DNA of 64,000 nucleotides, from the NCBI RefSeq assembly GCF_038396675.1, contig NC_088922.1, positions 18,172,501 through 18,236,500 of the forward strand, in the 5' to 3' direction. Source of the DNA: Hydra vulgaris. Its lineage: Eukaryota > Cnidaria > Hydrozoa > Anthoathecata > Hydridae. The notes under the pieces were generated by a model. That model was not told the origin of the DNA. It saw only the letters and a program-made list of their open reading frames with translations, and searched no databases. The translations under genes and the position numbers were made by a program. Every line of letters begins with the position of its first letter. Positions within the stretch are counted from its first letter, which is position 1. Shown piece by piece: positions 28,341 to 40,299 of the stretch.

Positions 28341-29442
28341 TGGCAATTCGAATTGCAATCAATTCGATACAAATAAAAAAAAGATTTATAAATGAATTTA
28401 TGGGATTCAAACTATTACTGTATGTTTTCGTTTAGGTGAAAAAATAAAATAGTAAATTTATATCAACTAATGTGAACAAAGATTTTTCTGATAAAAGATA
28501 TTTTAATTATTGGATCGACTGAAAAAAAAAAAAAAAACAATATTTTTTGTTTAATAATATAACTAATTATCAACAATTTTTTTAGAACTTTTTTAATTAA
28601 ATTCTCATAATTTTATTAAACCAAGTTAAATAATATTATTTAAAATTATATATATATATATATATTGATGAAAGGCAAGGAAGACCGAAAAACTTATCCT
28701 TTATTGTTGTCGTTGCATAATTGTATTTATTTTGATTTAGAATGTTTTTATCTATTAATGATCATTCTTCCATCATCTTATCATTATAAATATGCACGCA
28801 AAAATTACATTTAGAAACCAATTCACATAACTAAAATATCTGAAACATTTAAATATTTATTTAGTTTCTAAATAAACACCATTTAAAAACATCTCTTGGG
28901 AAAAGTCGGGTAGCCCCGGACGGCGGGTAACTCCGAATAATTGATGTGCAGCTTAAACTAAAGAAGCTATGTGGTTTTAAATACTATAAAAACACTATTT
29001 GAGTGAAAATATGACATATACAAAATATCTATCATAACATGTCAAAGCGATTGGCTGGGAGTGCAAGATATTGTTTTCCACTACTTTCCCTACCCTCCAA
29101 TTTTGAAACATTTCTTTATTCTAACATGTTTTCTTTTATATTTTGTATATTATTAAGGTAATCAACAACTATTTTTTTGTTTCTAATTTAATAGATAAAT
29201 GTTTATACTTTTAAAAAAGTTGTTTGATACTTTGTTTTATATTGGTACATATGTAAAATCTATTTTTTCTTTTAGTGCCCGGGGCTACCCAATTTTCCTC
29301 TAATATTTTTTGTGATATTATCTGACTAATATATTTGAATAATCCATATTATATTAAAGTACAGTTTTTTCAATTATCAGCTAATTTTAAAATTTTTATA
29401 TTAAGTAATAATTTATAAAAAGATTTTCAATTATTATATAAA
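28341..29442. other. A+T-rich spacer containing one MITE candidate
   Basis: No gene seen. A short (TA)n lies at about 28649-28666. Confidence 0.5.
28896..29304. mobile_element. Inverted-repeat MITE candidate
   Basis: Left end gggaaaagtcgggtagcccc; reverse-complemented right end aggaaaattgggtagccccg. About 400 bp, no coding capacity, and target duplication not clear. Confidence 0.6.
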
Positions 29443-29962
29443 TATGTACGTATGTATGTATGTATGTATGTATGTATGTATGTATGTATGTATGTATGTA
29501 TGTATGTATGTATGTATGTATGTATGTATGTATGTATGTATGTATGTATGTATGTATGTATGTATGTATGTATGTATGTATGTATGTATGTATGTATGTA
29601 TGTATGTATGTATGTATGTATGTATGTATGTATGTATGTATGTATGTATGTATGTATGTATGTATGTATGTATGTATGTATGTATGTATGTATGTATGTA
29701 TGTATGTATGTATGTATGTATGTATGTATGTATGTATGTATGTATGTATGTATGTATGTATGTATGTATGTATGTATGTATGTATGTATGTATGTATGTA
29801 TGTATGTATGTATGTATGTATGTATGTATGTATGTATGTATGTATGTATGTATGTATGTATGTATGTATGTATGTATGTATGTATGTATGTATGTATGTA
29901 TGTGTGTATGTATGTATGTATGTATGTATGTATGTATGTATGTATGTATGTATTTATGTATG
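29443..29962. repeat. (TATG)n microsatellite, left part
   Basis: About 130 units with only two or three substitutions near the right end. Open in all three plus frames (MYVC repeats), which is a repeat artefact. Confidence 0.95.
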
Positions 29963-30533
29963 TAGGCCTGTAAATCGAGCCACGCTTACCAGGGCTCGGC
30001 CTGGCTCGTTTACATATTAAGAGTGTTCAGGTTCGGCTCGAGCTCGTTTCGAACATGAGATTCTTTGTTCGAGCTCGGCTCGTTAAGGATTAGTATTGTT
30101 TGGGCTCGGCTCGTTTTACATGTTGCTCGAGCTCGACTGGTTTAAAACTCGAAATAATTATTGTAACCTGTTAGTTTAAAGCTCGTTTAGTTTAGAAACA
30201 TTTAGTTGTGCAACTTGAAAAAATACCTCTCTAGAAGTTCAAAAATGGCTCCTTCAACAAAATCATTGTGAAAAGAGTTTGAAAAAAAAGTTTCATATAT
30301 TTACTTTTCTGTTTTGCATAATTTGTACACTCTTAAATCCATTAAAAGTGGTCTAAAACATATTGGGCCTGTTGGCAAATGAAAATAGTCAATAGCAGCC
30401 TCACGTAATTAAATTGTTTATATTAATCAATTATTTAGCGTAATAAGAGTTATATGGGTCATATCTCATATGGTTACACTAACACTATATTTTTATTATA
30501 TACTAATATATATAATATCACCATTTTATTTAT

Positions 30534-30618
<85 letters not shown>

Positions 30619-30794
30619 GAGCTTTAATCGAGCCTGTATGAACGAGCCTATGATGTTGAAGCTCGGCTCGTTTAATAAACGAGCCTAATTTTTTGTTCAA
30701 GCCCGGCTCGTTTACCATTCGAGCCGAACATGAACGAGCTCTTGTCGAGCCGATCACCGAGACGTTCACGAACACGAGCCAGGATTTACAGCCC

Positions 30795-30796
<2 letters not shown>
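29963..30796. mobile_element. hAT-type MITE inserted into the (TATG)n array
   Basis: Ends taggcctgtaaat and, reverse-complemented, tagggctgtaaat, a common hAT terminus. Both ends are built of many inverted cgagcc/ggctcg motifs (gctcggctcg). The flanking 8 bp are tatgtatg on both sides, as expected for a hAT target duplication, although the host repeat makes this weaker. 834 bp, no transposase. It holds a (TA)n array at 30536-30616. Confidence 0.8.
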
Positions 30797-30826
<30 letters not shown>

Positions 30827-31062
30827 TGTATGTATGTATGTATGTATGTATGTATGTATGTATGTATGTATGTATGTATGTATGTATGTATGTATGTATG
30901 TATGTATGTATGTATGTATGTATGTATGTATGTATGTATGTATGTATGTATGTATGTATGTATGTATGTATGTATGTATGTATGTATGTATGTATGTATG
31001 TATGTATGTATGTATGTATGTATGTATGTATGTATGTATTTATGTATGTATGTATGTATGTA
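30797..31062. repeat. (TATG)n microsatellite, right part
   Basis: Continuation of the array at 29443-29962 after the MITE, about 66 units, passing into (TA)n. Confidence 0.95.
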
Positions 31063-31739
31063 TATATAAAAATATATATATATATTAAATGACGACATCT
31101 TGTTTGAGAGTTGAATCTATTTTCTTACATTTTAAAACATTACGTAAATATCTCATAAAATTTACAAACTTAAATAAAAGAATATCAACAATTACAAGTG
31201 AAGATATTTAATATATACACGTGTATATATAAAAAAAGAACTTGGAAACTCGTACAAGACCGTATGGTCTCGTAGTCGAGTACCGCTGTAACAAGAAGTT
31301 GTTGCATGTTAAATATTTTAAATAAAAAAGTGTTTTGCAATAATAAAAGAATAAAAAGATTTCAATAAAAAAATTTGCAAAAAAATAAAAACTTCACAAA
31401 AAAATTTCTTAAAGATAATTTGACAATATAGGCAATATAGCAATATAGGCTTGCAGATCGTAAATAATAGAATTACAAATCATACAATTAAAATCATAGA
31501 TTAAAAATCATTTAAACCGATATAAAAATAACAGATAAAAATAATTTCAAAAGGTTTAAAAACTACTTCTTTCAACTTTTTTTTAAAAGATATGTAATTC
31601 CATTCAAAAGAAAAAAATCAAAATTATTTGAGACAAAGTTATTTGAGTTATTTTTTTACAAAGATACGGTCCAGGAAATGATATGTAAAATTTACAATGA
31701 TGAATTTTCGAAAATGGTTGCATCAAAAAAGCATCATTT
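31063..31739. other. A+T-rich spacer
   Basis: No gene recognised. Its right end merges with the 3' untranslated tail of the LINE on the minus strand. Confidence 0.5.
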
Positions 31740-33132
31740 CGTAGATCGTTATCGTTTTTTTGTTATGTTATAAATAAACTATGGAAAAAAGACGGAAATA
31801 ATTTCGTTTTACATTTGTACATAAAATAAAGAATATTATATACGTTAAGTTGATATATGTTTAAAACATTCATTTTTCTTAAGAGAGGGTTTGAATGAGT
31901 TCTTCGATCACAAGTATTAACTAAACGTGGTATATGTTTCTGATGACAAGAAAGAGGTTCTAGTTTACTTTTGTTACTACTGCCCCACGCAATATTTTCA
32001 TAGTTAATATGGCAGTGAATAAGTGAATAATATAGTTGAATTAAAGTGCGCATGTTTAAATAGCTTTTTGATTTGTATAATATTCCAATACTTTTTAAAA
32101 TTTTGTCGCTTAAATTTTTGATATGCTGTCTCCATGCAAGATTTTCATCAATATATATTGCTAAAAACTGAGTAATTTTTAATCTTTTTACTTGAATATT
32201 ATCAATAAATATAGATGGCATTTCGTATGGTAATATATTTTTTTTTTGAAAGTGGGTGTAATAGAGCCTAGTTAGATTTGTCAATATTTACTGAAAGTTT
32301 ATTTAATTTGAACCAGTCAGAAATCTTTTTAAGTTCTAAGTTCATAATTTCAAATAATATAGTAATGTTGCTGTAAGATAAAAATAAATTTGTGTCGTCG
32401 GCAAACATTATTATCCTCACGCTGGATGCTTCTTGGAGATCGTTGACATCTATAAGAAAAAGCGGCCGTAGCGCAGTGGTTAGCGCGCTTGCCTCAGAAG
32501 CAAGAGATCCGTGGTTCAACGCCACCTCTGGACAATTTTAATACATCGGTAAGGAAGGAGGCGTAAACTTCCTTTCAAATGCTCTTCAAGTGCTCTGTGT
32601 GCTTTCAAGTGCTCTGTGATAAGACCGTATGGACTTTTTGGGGCACCTAAAATAAAAGTTAAAAATAAAAAGAAAAGGTCCGAGTATAGAACCTTGTGGC
32701 ACGCCACAAGTAATGTTTAGTAACGTTTTTGGTGATTTATTGTCAATGTGTACTTATTGAGCACGATTATTTAAATAACTCTTTGCCCATTTTAAAACAA
32801 CTCCTGTGATTCCATACAATTCAAGCTTTTTAATAAAAATTTGATGGTCAATGGTATCAAAATCTTTTGATAAATCAATAAAAATCCTAATGTATATTCA
32901 GATTTATTACACGGCTCGTTAATACTACGTGTAAACTGAAGTATTGCATGTTCGGTGGAGTTATTTATTTTGAAACCATATTGATTATTAAATAAAATAT
33001 TATTTACAGAAAAATGAGTGTTGATTTTTTTACATAAGATTCTCTCTAAAATTTTTGAAAATACAGAAAGAACAGAGATAAGGCGATAGTTATTTACTTT
33101 AGTAGCATCCCCTCCTTTGAATATCGGAATTT
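31740..33132 (-). mobile_element. CR1-like LINE relic interrupted by a SINE
   Basis: Minus strand. RT entry region (about 33130-33000) with NNYRLISVLSVFSKILE; motif A region FDTIDHQ; motif B CGVPQGSILGP ending at about 32680; insertion of a SINE (32461-32672); motif resumes LFLIDVNDL, then motif C IIMFADDTNLFLS and WFKLNKLSVNIDK; C-terminal thumb at 32284-31763 with HCHINYENIAWGSS. Frameshifts are present besides the insertion. The 5' end is cut by another SINE at 33133. Confidence 0.85.
32461..32672 (+). mobile_element. tRNA-derived SINE inside the LINE
   Basis: Full-length copy. tRNA-like head agcggccgtagcgcagtggt with A box, anticodon-like arm gcctcagaagcaag and B-box-like gtggttcaacgcc; middle ggtaaggaaggaggcgtaaa; a duplicated tgctttcaagtgctctgtg section; tail tttttggggcacctaaaata and an A-rich end. 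It interrupts the LINE between GPFLFL and LIDVND codons. The target duplication is A-rich and cannot be set exactly. Confidence 0.9.
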
Positions 33133-33330
33133 TAATTTTTTTTTTTTGTAGTTATTTTAGGTGCTCCCACAAGTCCTTACGGACTTACCACAGAACACCG
33201 CGGGAGAGCATTTAACAAAAAGTTCACGCCTCCTTCCGTACCTATGTTGCTTGTTGGGCTACAACTGACACCGAACCTGGAACATCTGGGTTCTAAGCCA
33301 GAACTCTAACCACTGCGCCACGGCTCCTAT
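33133..33330 (-). mobile_element. tRNA-derived SINE
   Basis: Minus-strand copy of the same family: head ggagccgtggcgcagtggtt, middle ggaaggaggcgtgaac, tail gggagcacctaaaataac and poly-A (poly-T at 33133). It sits at the 5' break of the LINE. Confidence 0.9.
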
Positions 33331-33448
33331 TTTTAAATTAATAATTTTTAATTAATTTAATTTATGAAAATCAATAATTACGAATTCTCTCAATACTAAT
33401 TTTTTCATTAAATCTAACAACTTTTGACTATATTTTTATATATTAAGT

Positions 33449-33543
33449 GGGGCCGTGGCGCAGTGGTTAGAGTGCTTGCTTTATAAGCAAGAGATCCAGG
33501 CTCGAAACGAGCATTGGACATATTTTCGCGTCACGGTAAGGAA
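33449..33543 (+). mobile_element. tRNA-derived SINE, left half
   Basis: Head ggggccgtggcgcagtggtt through gtcacggtaaggaa, where the sequence breaks exactly in the conserved ggtaaggaaggagg box. The missing half lies 8.0 kb away at 41546. Confidence 0.9.
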
Positions 33544-34339
33544 CCCAGTGAAAAAGCGCACATGGGATACGCGTGGATTTTTTCCACATGTAACCCATGT
33601 GGGGATTATTATTTTGTCCCATGTGGGTTTCATATGGTAAATCCCACATGGATTCCATATGGTAAATCCCATATGGGATACGCGTGGGTTTTTACCATAT
33701 GTAACCCATATGGGGATTATTATTTTGTCCCATGTGGGTTTCATATGGTAAATCCCACATGGGTTTTATGTGGTAAATCCTACATGGGATATAGGTGGAA
33801 AATACTACATGGTATAGATCTTAAATGCCACATATTTTAATCCAAATGGTATAAAAGTAGTCAATACTAGACAAATGAAAGTCGGAATGCTTCTATGATA
33901 AGTTTTAAAATTCTTTTAATTTAAAAATTACTCAAATGGTAATTTAAAATTAATCATCGAAGCTTTCAGAGAGGCTTAACTTAATCTGGTATTTGCTACT
34001 TTATCCCATTTGGTATTCAAAACGTGTAGCATTTTTGATCTTTTACATGTGATTTTTTCCACCTATAACCTATGTGGGATTTACCTTAAACTATTATGAC
34101 GAAATTTTATAAAATTAAAAAACGTGTTGCAAAATGAATTTATTTAAAAATGCTATTAATCAATACATCCAAAACGAATATTAAAAAATATTATTTTTTC
34201 TTTTGCGATTTACACGCCGTTTTTTGTCAATTGAATTAATTAAATCGCTTCGGCTTGTATAATACCAAAGTTTTTAGTATCTTCTAACTTTCTTCAAACA
34301 TTTTCTAAAAAAAAAAATATATAAATACAAATATATATA

Positions 34340-34340
34340 A

Positions 34341-34409
<69 letters not shown>

Positions 34410-34430
34410 TATATATAAATATAAATATAA

Positions 34431-34466
<36 letters not shown>

Positions 34467-34508
34467 GGAGGGAGAGAGAGAGAGAGAGAGAGAGTGAGAG
34501 AGAGAGAG
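34340..34508. repeat. (TA)n then (GA)n compound microsatellite
   Basis: TA array to about 34444, then an (ag)n run with a few g insertions to 34508. Confidence 0.95.
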
Positions 34509-34773
34509 CAATTTTAATAAGGAACCTTATTAGTAGAGCAATTTTAATTATTAGCCAGTTTGAAGTCATTAATGACTACAATATTTCACAAATAATTATT
34601 TCCTAATTTATTACTTACAATGACTAACGTATTATGCGTAATTGAACACATATTATGCGTAATGAGCTTGAACCCCTGAGGAGAATCCTGAAAAAAAGTG
34701 ATCAATAAGGATAAGTAGTTAAACAAAAAAACAAAAACAAAAATGTAAAAACCTACTTTTTCAATGATGTAGA

Positions 34774-36271
34774 CTTCTATAATAACAGGCCTTGACATCG
34801 CGCAAAATGCCGATTAAACTTTCACTTTTACTTATATTGATATATTTTTATATTAGGTAGGGTGTAATGGCAGTCTATGTTTTCTAATAATAATCTCTAG
34901 TAAAGACGGAAATATAAAAAGAAAACCAAAAAATTGTTAAAAGATACTCATGCTTTTCGTATTTCAAATTTCATTAAGAATATTTATGTAATATTAAATA
35001 GTATCAATAACAAGCAGAACCATAACAAAGTATATATCTATATATTAGAAAGATAACTGTATTTTTAATTTTTTTTTTCTAAAAATGGTAACAATAAAAA
35101 TCACCAACAATAAAAAACACCAACAAAAGTTGATTCAAGCAAAAAAAAAAGTTTTATCAATATATCTCAACAGGGTTAAAGTCCTTATACTTGGCAACTT
35201 GTAGTCAATACACAAACATTCATATAAACTTCGTCGCATAGCAAAATACTCATATGCTCTACATATAATATCTGAAGTATATAAAACTTCACCAACATTA
35301 ACTTTTCTCATAGCATTAAGGTGTTCGAATAGAATATTTGACTGAAGCGAACTTTCTTTATTTTTCAAAAATCTAACTGCTTCAAATAAAGCTGATTTTG
35401 TTTTTATTAACTTTAATTTGTTTACAGCTAAATATGAAATATTACAAATTGTGCCATTATGGTTAGCTACAAATGAATAATCATTGAAAATTACTAAAAT
35501 AAAAAATGGAACACCAAGTTTGTACATTTTTGATTGTATGTGCAAACTTTTTTTATTAAGCTGGAAAACAATAACATCGTTATTATCACTTAACAAAGAT
35601 TGAATATCGTCAAATATAAGTTCATTCTCTTTTAGAAAATCATTTAACTCATCTGGTAAAATGTTTCGAAAACCGCTTGAAGTTACATTTTTTCTAACTT
35701 TACTTGCTGGTGTGGCTAAACAACTAGGCGGAATATTTTAAAAACAGATGGTGGGTTTAAAGGTCGTTGCTTCCCATATTTGCTTTCAAAAGGTGCTTCA
35801 TTTGGCCAATGCAGCTGACATAATGCTGTATAGTCTGTAACAATAAAACCAGTTCTTGGGATAGCTTCACTACATCTTTTTCTCTCCTCTAGATTCTTCG
35901 GGAATTTATAAATTGATATTTTTGTCGTAGTTGAGTATTGATATTTTTGTTGTAGTTGAGATAGTTCGACTTGCAAAGAGATAAACAGCATTTTAAAGGC
36001 ATTTTTAAGGCATTTTAATTATTAAAAAAACTTATCGTTAGTTTGACAATATTATTACCTTACAATGTTAACGCCTTGAACCTTTCAGCGTTATCGTCTT
36101 GATGTTGGGCTATCTAATTTATAAACCAATCAAATTTTAAAGATTTATTAAAAAAGCGCGAACACAAACTTTCGTCTAATGTTAATAGATGAAAATGTAA
36201 ACATAGTATTAGGAATTGGCCTTCAGTTTAACAACTTTGTTGCGCGATGTCAAGGCTTGTTATTATAGAAG
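34774..36271 (-). mobile_element. P/THAP-like DNA element, internally truncated
   Basis: Inverted ends of about 31 bp: cttctataataacaggcctt at the left and cttctataataacaagcctt (reverse complement) at the right, both continuing gacatcgcgcaa. 1498 bp. It contains the N-terminal part of a THAP-type transposase. No matching 8-bp flanks found. Nested in the 8-kb element. Confidence 0.75.
35135..35991 (-). pseudogene. THAP-domain P-element-like transposase, N-terminal part
   Basis: Minus strand. 35991-35716 encodes a THAP-like region: IYKFPKNLEERKRCSEAIPR, LCQLHWPNEAPF and KQRPLNPPSVF, a combination typical of cnidarian THAP transposases, where LC...HW supplies the last C and H of the C2CH zinc site. 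The first CxxC pair is not visible. A one-base shift near 35735 moves to the frame PPSCLATPASKVRKN, which runs into 35596-35135, with SDIICRAYEYFAMRRSLYEC and DYKLPSIRTLTLLRYI, the helix-rich region before the catalytic core of THAP9/P transposases. The frame stops there and no catalytic core follows, so this is a deletion derivative. Confidence 0.7.
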
Positions 36272-36469
36272 GCCGCGGTCACACATAATATTCTGAAACT
36301 AATAAACAAACATCTAAATTTCTATAAGTAAATTTATTCTTTGATCATTGCCTTCATATCCTATCTTATCTTCATATCATAATCTATTATGGAATTATTT
36401 ATATAACATATCACAACAATATTATTAAATTTGTGATGTTCAAATATCATATGAACATTCTCTAACATG

Positions 36470-37275
36470 TTCATATGATATTTGAATATAGTTCTTGAGT
36501 ATATTATCTGCAAACAATTGACTGATGCAAGTTCTAATGTTGTCAAAAACCAAGCATGCATGTATGGGACACTGCAGTGTCCCACAAAGAAATGCAGGTT
36601 TGAAAGTCAAATTTTCTTTATTAAAAAAAAAATTAAAATAGGGTAGAGATAGGGAGGTTTCTGTAACTTTTTTTAGGCTCCAAAACTTTTAACTTTATAT
36701 ATAATAAGGTTCATAAAACTTAAGGGACTAACGAAGTACATTGAGGAACAAAAACAGGATATTTACAGAAACTTTTAATCTGGAGTACCACAGTGTAATT
36801 GGGAATAAAGTCTCTGGGTCCAGTATTCAAAATAATATGATCTAAAGTAATATATAAATTAAATAAAATGCTTTAAAATGCATGCAGTTATACATATAAC
36901 TCCTGATAGTTAACTATATGTATAACTAGTTATACATAAAATTTATTATATAAGCTTATTTTTTAAGGTTATGCTTGAACAAATTAGAACCAATTAATTC
37001 AAATTCAAGATTTAGTTCAAGTTCAAGTTATTTGTTCATTGTTTTTTTACTATTTTAAATTTATTTGTTCAAATTTGTTAACTAGTACTAATTCTTACCA
37101 CAGCAAGAATATTTATCATTGTTGAACGTGATTTTATTAGTAACTTAATTTTACTATCAACATATTTTGACAACACCCTTTACATTTTAAATGATGACAG
37201 CTTTACTTTTCTATTGATGTTAAATTTACTACGTTTCAATAACTCAGATTGAATTTTAACTGAATTATGTGTTTA
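36470..37275 (+). repeat. 0.8-kb inverted repeat, left arm
   Basis: Inverse of 40300-41125, diverged by scattered substitutions and small indels. A perfect 20-bp palindrome tgggacactgcagtgtccca occurs in each arm, near its outer side. No coding capacity. Confidence 0.85.
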
Positions 37276-37281
37276 GGCTAT

Positions 37282-37826
37282 GGGATCATCCATAAATGAT
37301 GCCAGTAGATAGAGGGGCAGTGTGAGTTTAACAATAATTGACAATGGGGAGGGGATGCTGAGACCAAAATAATGTCAATTAAAAAATTGAATTAAAAAAA
37401 AAAGTAAAATATTTTATTTTAAAAAAAAGTAAAACAATTTATGCTAGCTATGAGCAGGTTTTAGAGGTATTTAAACCAACAATGTGGTCTAAAAACTTCT
37501 TGCTTTTGTTGCTTAAAACTGTAGAGGATCAAAGGAAAAACAATTTAAATTCAGAAATTAGCTTGCTTATCTGAAAGAACAATTTAAGTTTTTTTTTTTT
37601 ACTTTTAGTACTGTTGAGAATAAATGTATAATTGAACCAGAAAAAAATTGATGGTATATGCATTTTTTATATTATATTAACAATTCAGATATACCATCAT
37701 AATACGATAACAAAAACTGACATCATTTTCAATGGGAGATGGCAAAAAATTGACTGAGTTTGATAAAGGGTGAAGTTGTTCAATAAACCGGGTCATCATC
37801 TGACATCATTATGCATAGATGACCCT
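37282..37826. mobile_element. Non-autonomous relative of the 51160-54771 element
   Basis: Left end gggatcatccataaatgatg, followed by ttgacaatggggaggggatg; right end, reverse-complemented, agggtcatctatgcataatg. The larger element at 51160 has the same start (ggggtcatcgataaatgatg) and the same ttgacaatggggagggg motif 70-80 bp inside. No ORF. It occupies the spacer of the inverted repeat. Confidence 0.75.
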
Positions 37827-38284
37827 ACAATTTAAGTAAAATAAGTAATCAATTTGCCATATTTCTCTTTAGAAAGTGTAAGAAAAAAGCATTGTTATGC
37901 TGAGAACCTACCTATTGAGCAAGCTTTGACCACCTATTTTATAAATTTGAGAGACAGAAGTGGAAGTGCGAATCGTAAAAGAACTAATAACAATGCTCTA
38001 AATTAGTTTTTAACTTTGTAGACTAGCATTTATATAGTATTTAGTAATAATACATGATTTTTATAATTTGTATTTATTTCCATTAATTATCAGTTGTCAG
38101 TCTCCATTTTATAAAATGAATTAAAAAACTATTTGTTTATAGTATTACATATATTTTTATAGTATTTTATAGTAATAATAATACATAAATACTAGTTTCC
38201 TAATGCTATTATCATTACAATGTTAATGGTATTCGTTTTAAAGTGAAATTTTGTATCAATTTTATTGTTTTAATGTTATATTCA

Positions 38285-38484
<200 letters not shown>

Positions 38485-40170
38485 CAGTATGTCAAAAAAG
38501 TCTATCACCCCCTGATGGTTTTTCAATAAAAACAAATTTTTATATGCTTAAATATAGATTTTTGACCCGATTTTTTTTTTTTAAATATTGAATTTATATC
38601 AAAAAGCATTTTTATTACAAGAAATTAATGTTCTTATACTTAAAACAAAAATTATCCACTAAATTAGAAAAAGTGTAAGTCAAAAAAGTGTATCACCCTT
38701 TAAATAATTATTTTGCTAATATAAAATTAATAGTCTCTTTGTGCGCCTTTTGCCTTGATGACTGCAAGACATCTTTTAGGCATTGAATTTACTAAGTTTT
38801 TAAGCCATCGTGTGTCAAACTTTTCCCACTCCTCAATGAGAATTGCATTTAATTGCGACAAACTGGATGGTTTTTGATCAGCTACTTTAATTTTAAAAAG
38901 ATTCCATAAATTTTCAATTGGATTTAGGTCTGGTGACTGAGGAACCCAATCTAACATCTTAATACTGTTTTTCTTTAACCACTCAGTAGCTAACTTTGAT
39001 GTGTGTTTAGAATCTCGATCCTGTTGAAAGATAAAATTACGAGATAAGCCAGCACTTCTGGCGCTTGATCGCAGTTTTCGCTTCAGAATGTCAGTATAAA
39101 CCTCTTTTGTCATTATTCCATCAATGAATTTGAGTTCGCCAACACCACCCCAAGCAAAAGAGCCCCAAACCATCATTTGACCTATGATAAGAGGAAAAAA
39201 TAAGTTAGAAGTATATATTATATTGAAATTTTATAATAAAGCTTAATGTCACCTCCCCCATGCTTGACAGTTGGTCTCATACATTTAGGATTTTGGTGTT
39301 CACCATTTTTTCTCCATTTGCTTATGATACCATCAGAACCAAACAAACAAATTTTTTTTTCATCGGGCCATAAAACTCTTTGCCATTGGTCAATAGTCCA
39401 ATTTGAGTGTTTCTTAGCCCAAGCCAATCTTTTCTTTCCATTCTTTTTACTCAAAAAAAGCTTTTTTAGAGCAACTCTACCTACAAAACCTTGATTTTTC
39501 AAGCGATTGCGAACAGTTTGAGGATCTACAATTATACCATGATCTGTTTGTAAATCTTTCGCAAGCTTTGGTGCAGATAATCCTCGATCTTGTTCAACTT
39601 TTCGAATAATTTCTCTATCAATGCGTTGGGTAGTCTTAGCTGGGCGTCTTTTTCTTGGCAAATTTTTAACAGTACCTATTTTTTTATAATTTCTAATGAT
39701 ATTTCTTACACTAATAGGCTTAACATGGACTATTTTAGAAATAGTTTTATATCCTTTTCCACTTTTATAGTGTCCCAGGATCAGTTTTTTTACTAAATCC
39801 TGAATTTCATATCTTTTCGCCATAATTTTCTTATTAAGAACCTAAAAAGAAAACAAACTTTGCTAAAAAATTAGTTAGAAAAACTTCTATCAATCAAATT
39901 TGATTGTTTTTGACTTATTTTCTGCAATTTTACTAATTTAAACAACAGAAAAGTTAAAAAATGATTAGGGGGTGATACACTTTTTTGACTTTTTCTAATT
40001 TAGTGGATAATTTTTGTTTTAAGTATAAGAATATTAATTTCTTGTTATAAAAATGTTTTTTGATATAAATTCAATATAAAAAAATAAAATTGAGGTAAAA
40101 AATCTAAATTTAAGCATATAAAACTTTGTTTTTATTGAAAACTCAACAGGGGGTGATAGACTTTTTTGAC

Positions 40171-40176
<6 letters not shown>
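38485..40176 (-). mobile_element. Tc1-family transposon, apparently complete
   Basis: 1692 bp inserted in (TA)n, as expected for a TA-specific element. The inverted repeats are about 215 bp long (38485-38702 and 39963-40176). Each holds two direct copies of a probable transposase site: outer gtcaaaaaagtctatcaccc and inner gtcaaaaaagtgtatcaccc, an IR/DR layout. The outermost bases differ slightly (cagtatgtc against taatatgtc). It carries one transposase gene on the minus strand. Confidence 0.93.
38727..39823 (-). CDS. Tc1-type DD34E transposase with one 71-bp intron
   Basis: Exon 1 is 39823-39253 and exon 2 is 39181-38727. The intron 39252-39182 is GT...AG and restores HGGGQMMVWGSFAWGG. The spliced frame is 1026 nt, 341 aa, the usual Tc1 length, with no stop. 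Residues 1-110 are paired helix-turn-helix DNA-binding regions (AKRYEIQDLVKKLILGHYKS; RKRRPAKTT as a GRPR-like basic hook). The catalytic triad is D154 (in LWPDEKK), D245 (in FQQDRDSKHTS) and E280 (in PDLNPIENLW), with 34 residues between the second Asp and the Glu. The enzyme excises and reinserts the flanking element at TA. All signatures are intact, so it may be active or recently active. Without splicing the frame reads into a stop shortly after HGGG. Confidence 0.88.

Positions 40177-40240
<64 letters not shown>
40177..40240. repeat. (TA)n microsatellite at the right Tc1 border
   Basis: Rest of the TA array in which the Tc1 element sits. Confidence 0.95.
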
Positions 40241-40243
<3 letters not shown>

Positions 40244-40299
40244 TTTACTTTATTTACAACACCATTTGATATACAACAAACCCTTACAAAGCTTACAAT

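Noticed and set aside
29444-31092. Open frames of up to 186 aa (MYVC and THIH repeats)
   Set aside because: A 4-bp repeat without a stop codon is open in several frames by necessity. No start context, no domain, no composition outside the repeat.
32461-32535. Functional tRNA gene
   Set aside because: The head has A- and B-box-like sequence but the arms do not pair properly, and the conserved SINE body follows, as in the other copies.
33455-33840. 108-aa and 87-aa frames rich in HMG/THMG-like repeats
   Set aside because: They translate the SINE head and the cccatgtggg arrays of the large element end.
34445-34569. SLSLSL signal-peptide-like frame
   Set aside because: It is the (GA)n repeat read on the minus strand.
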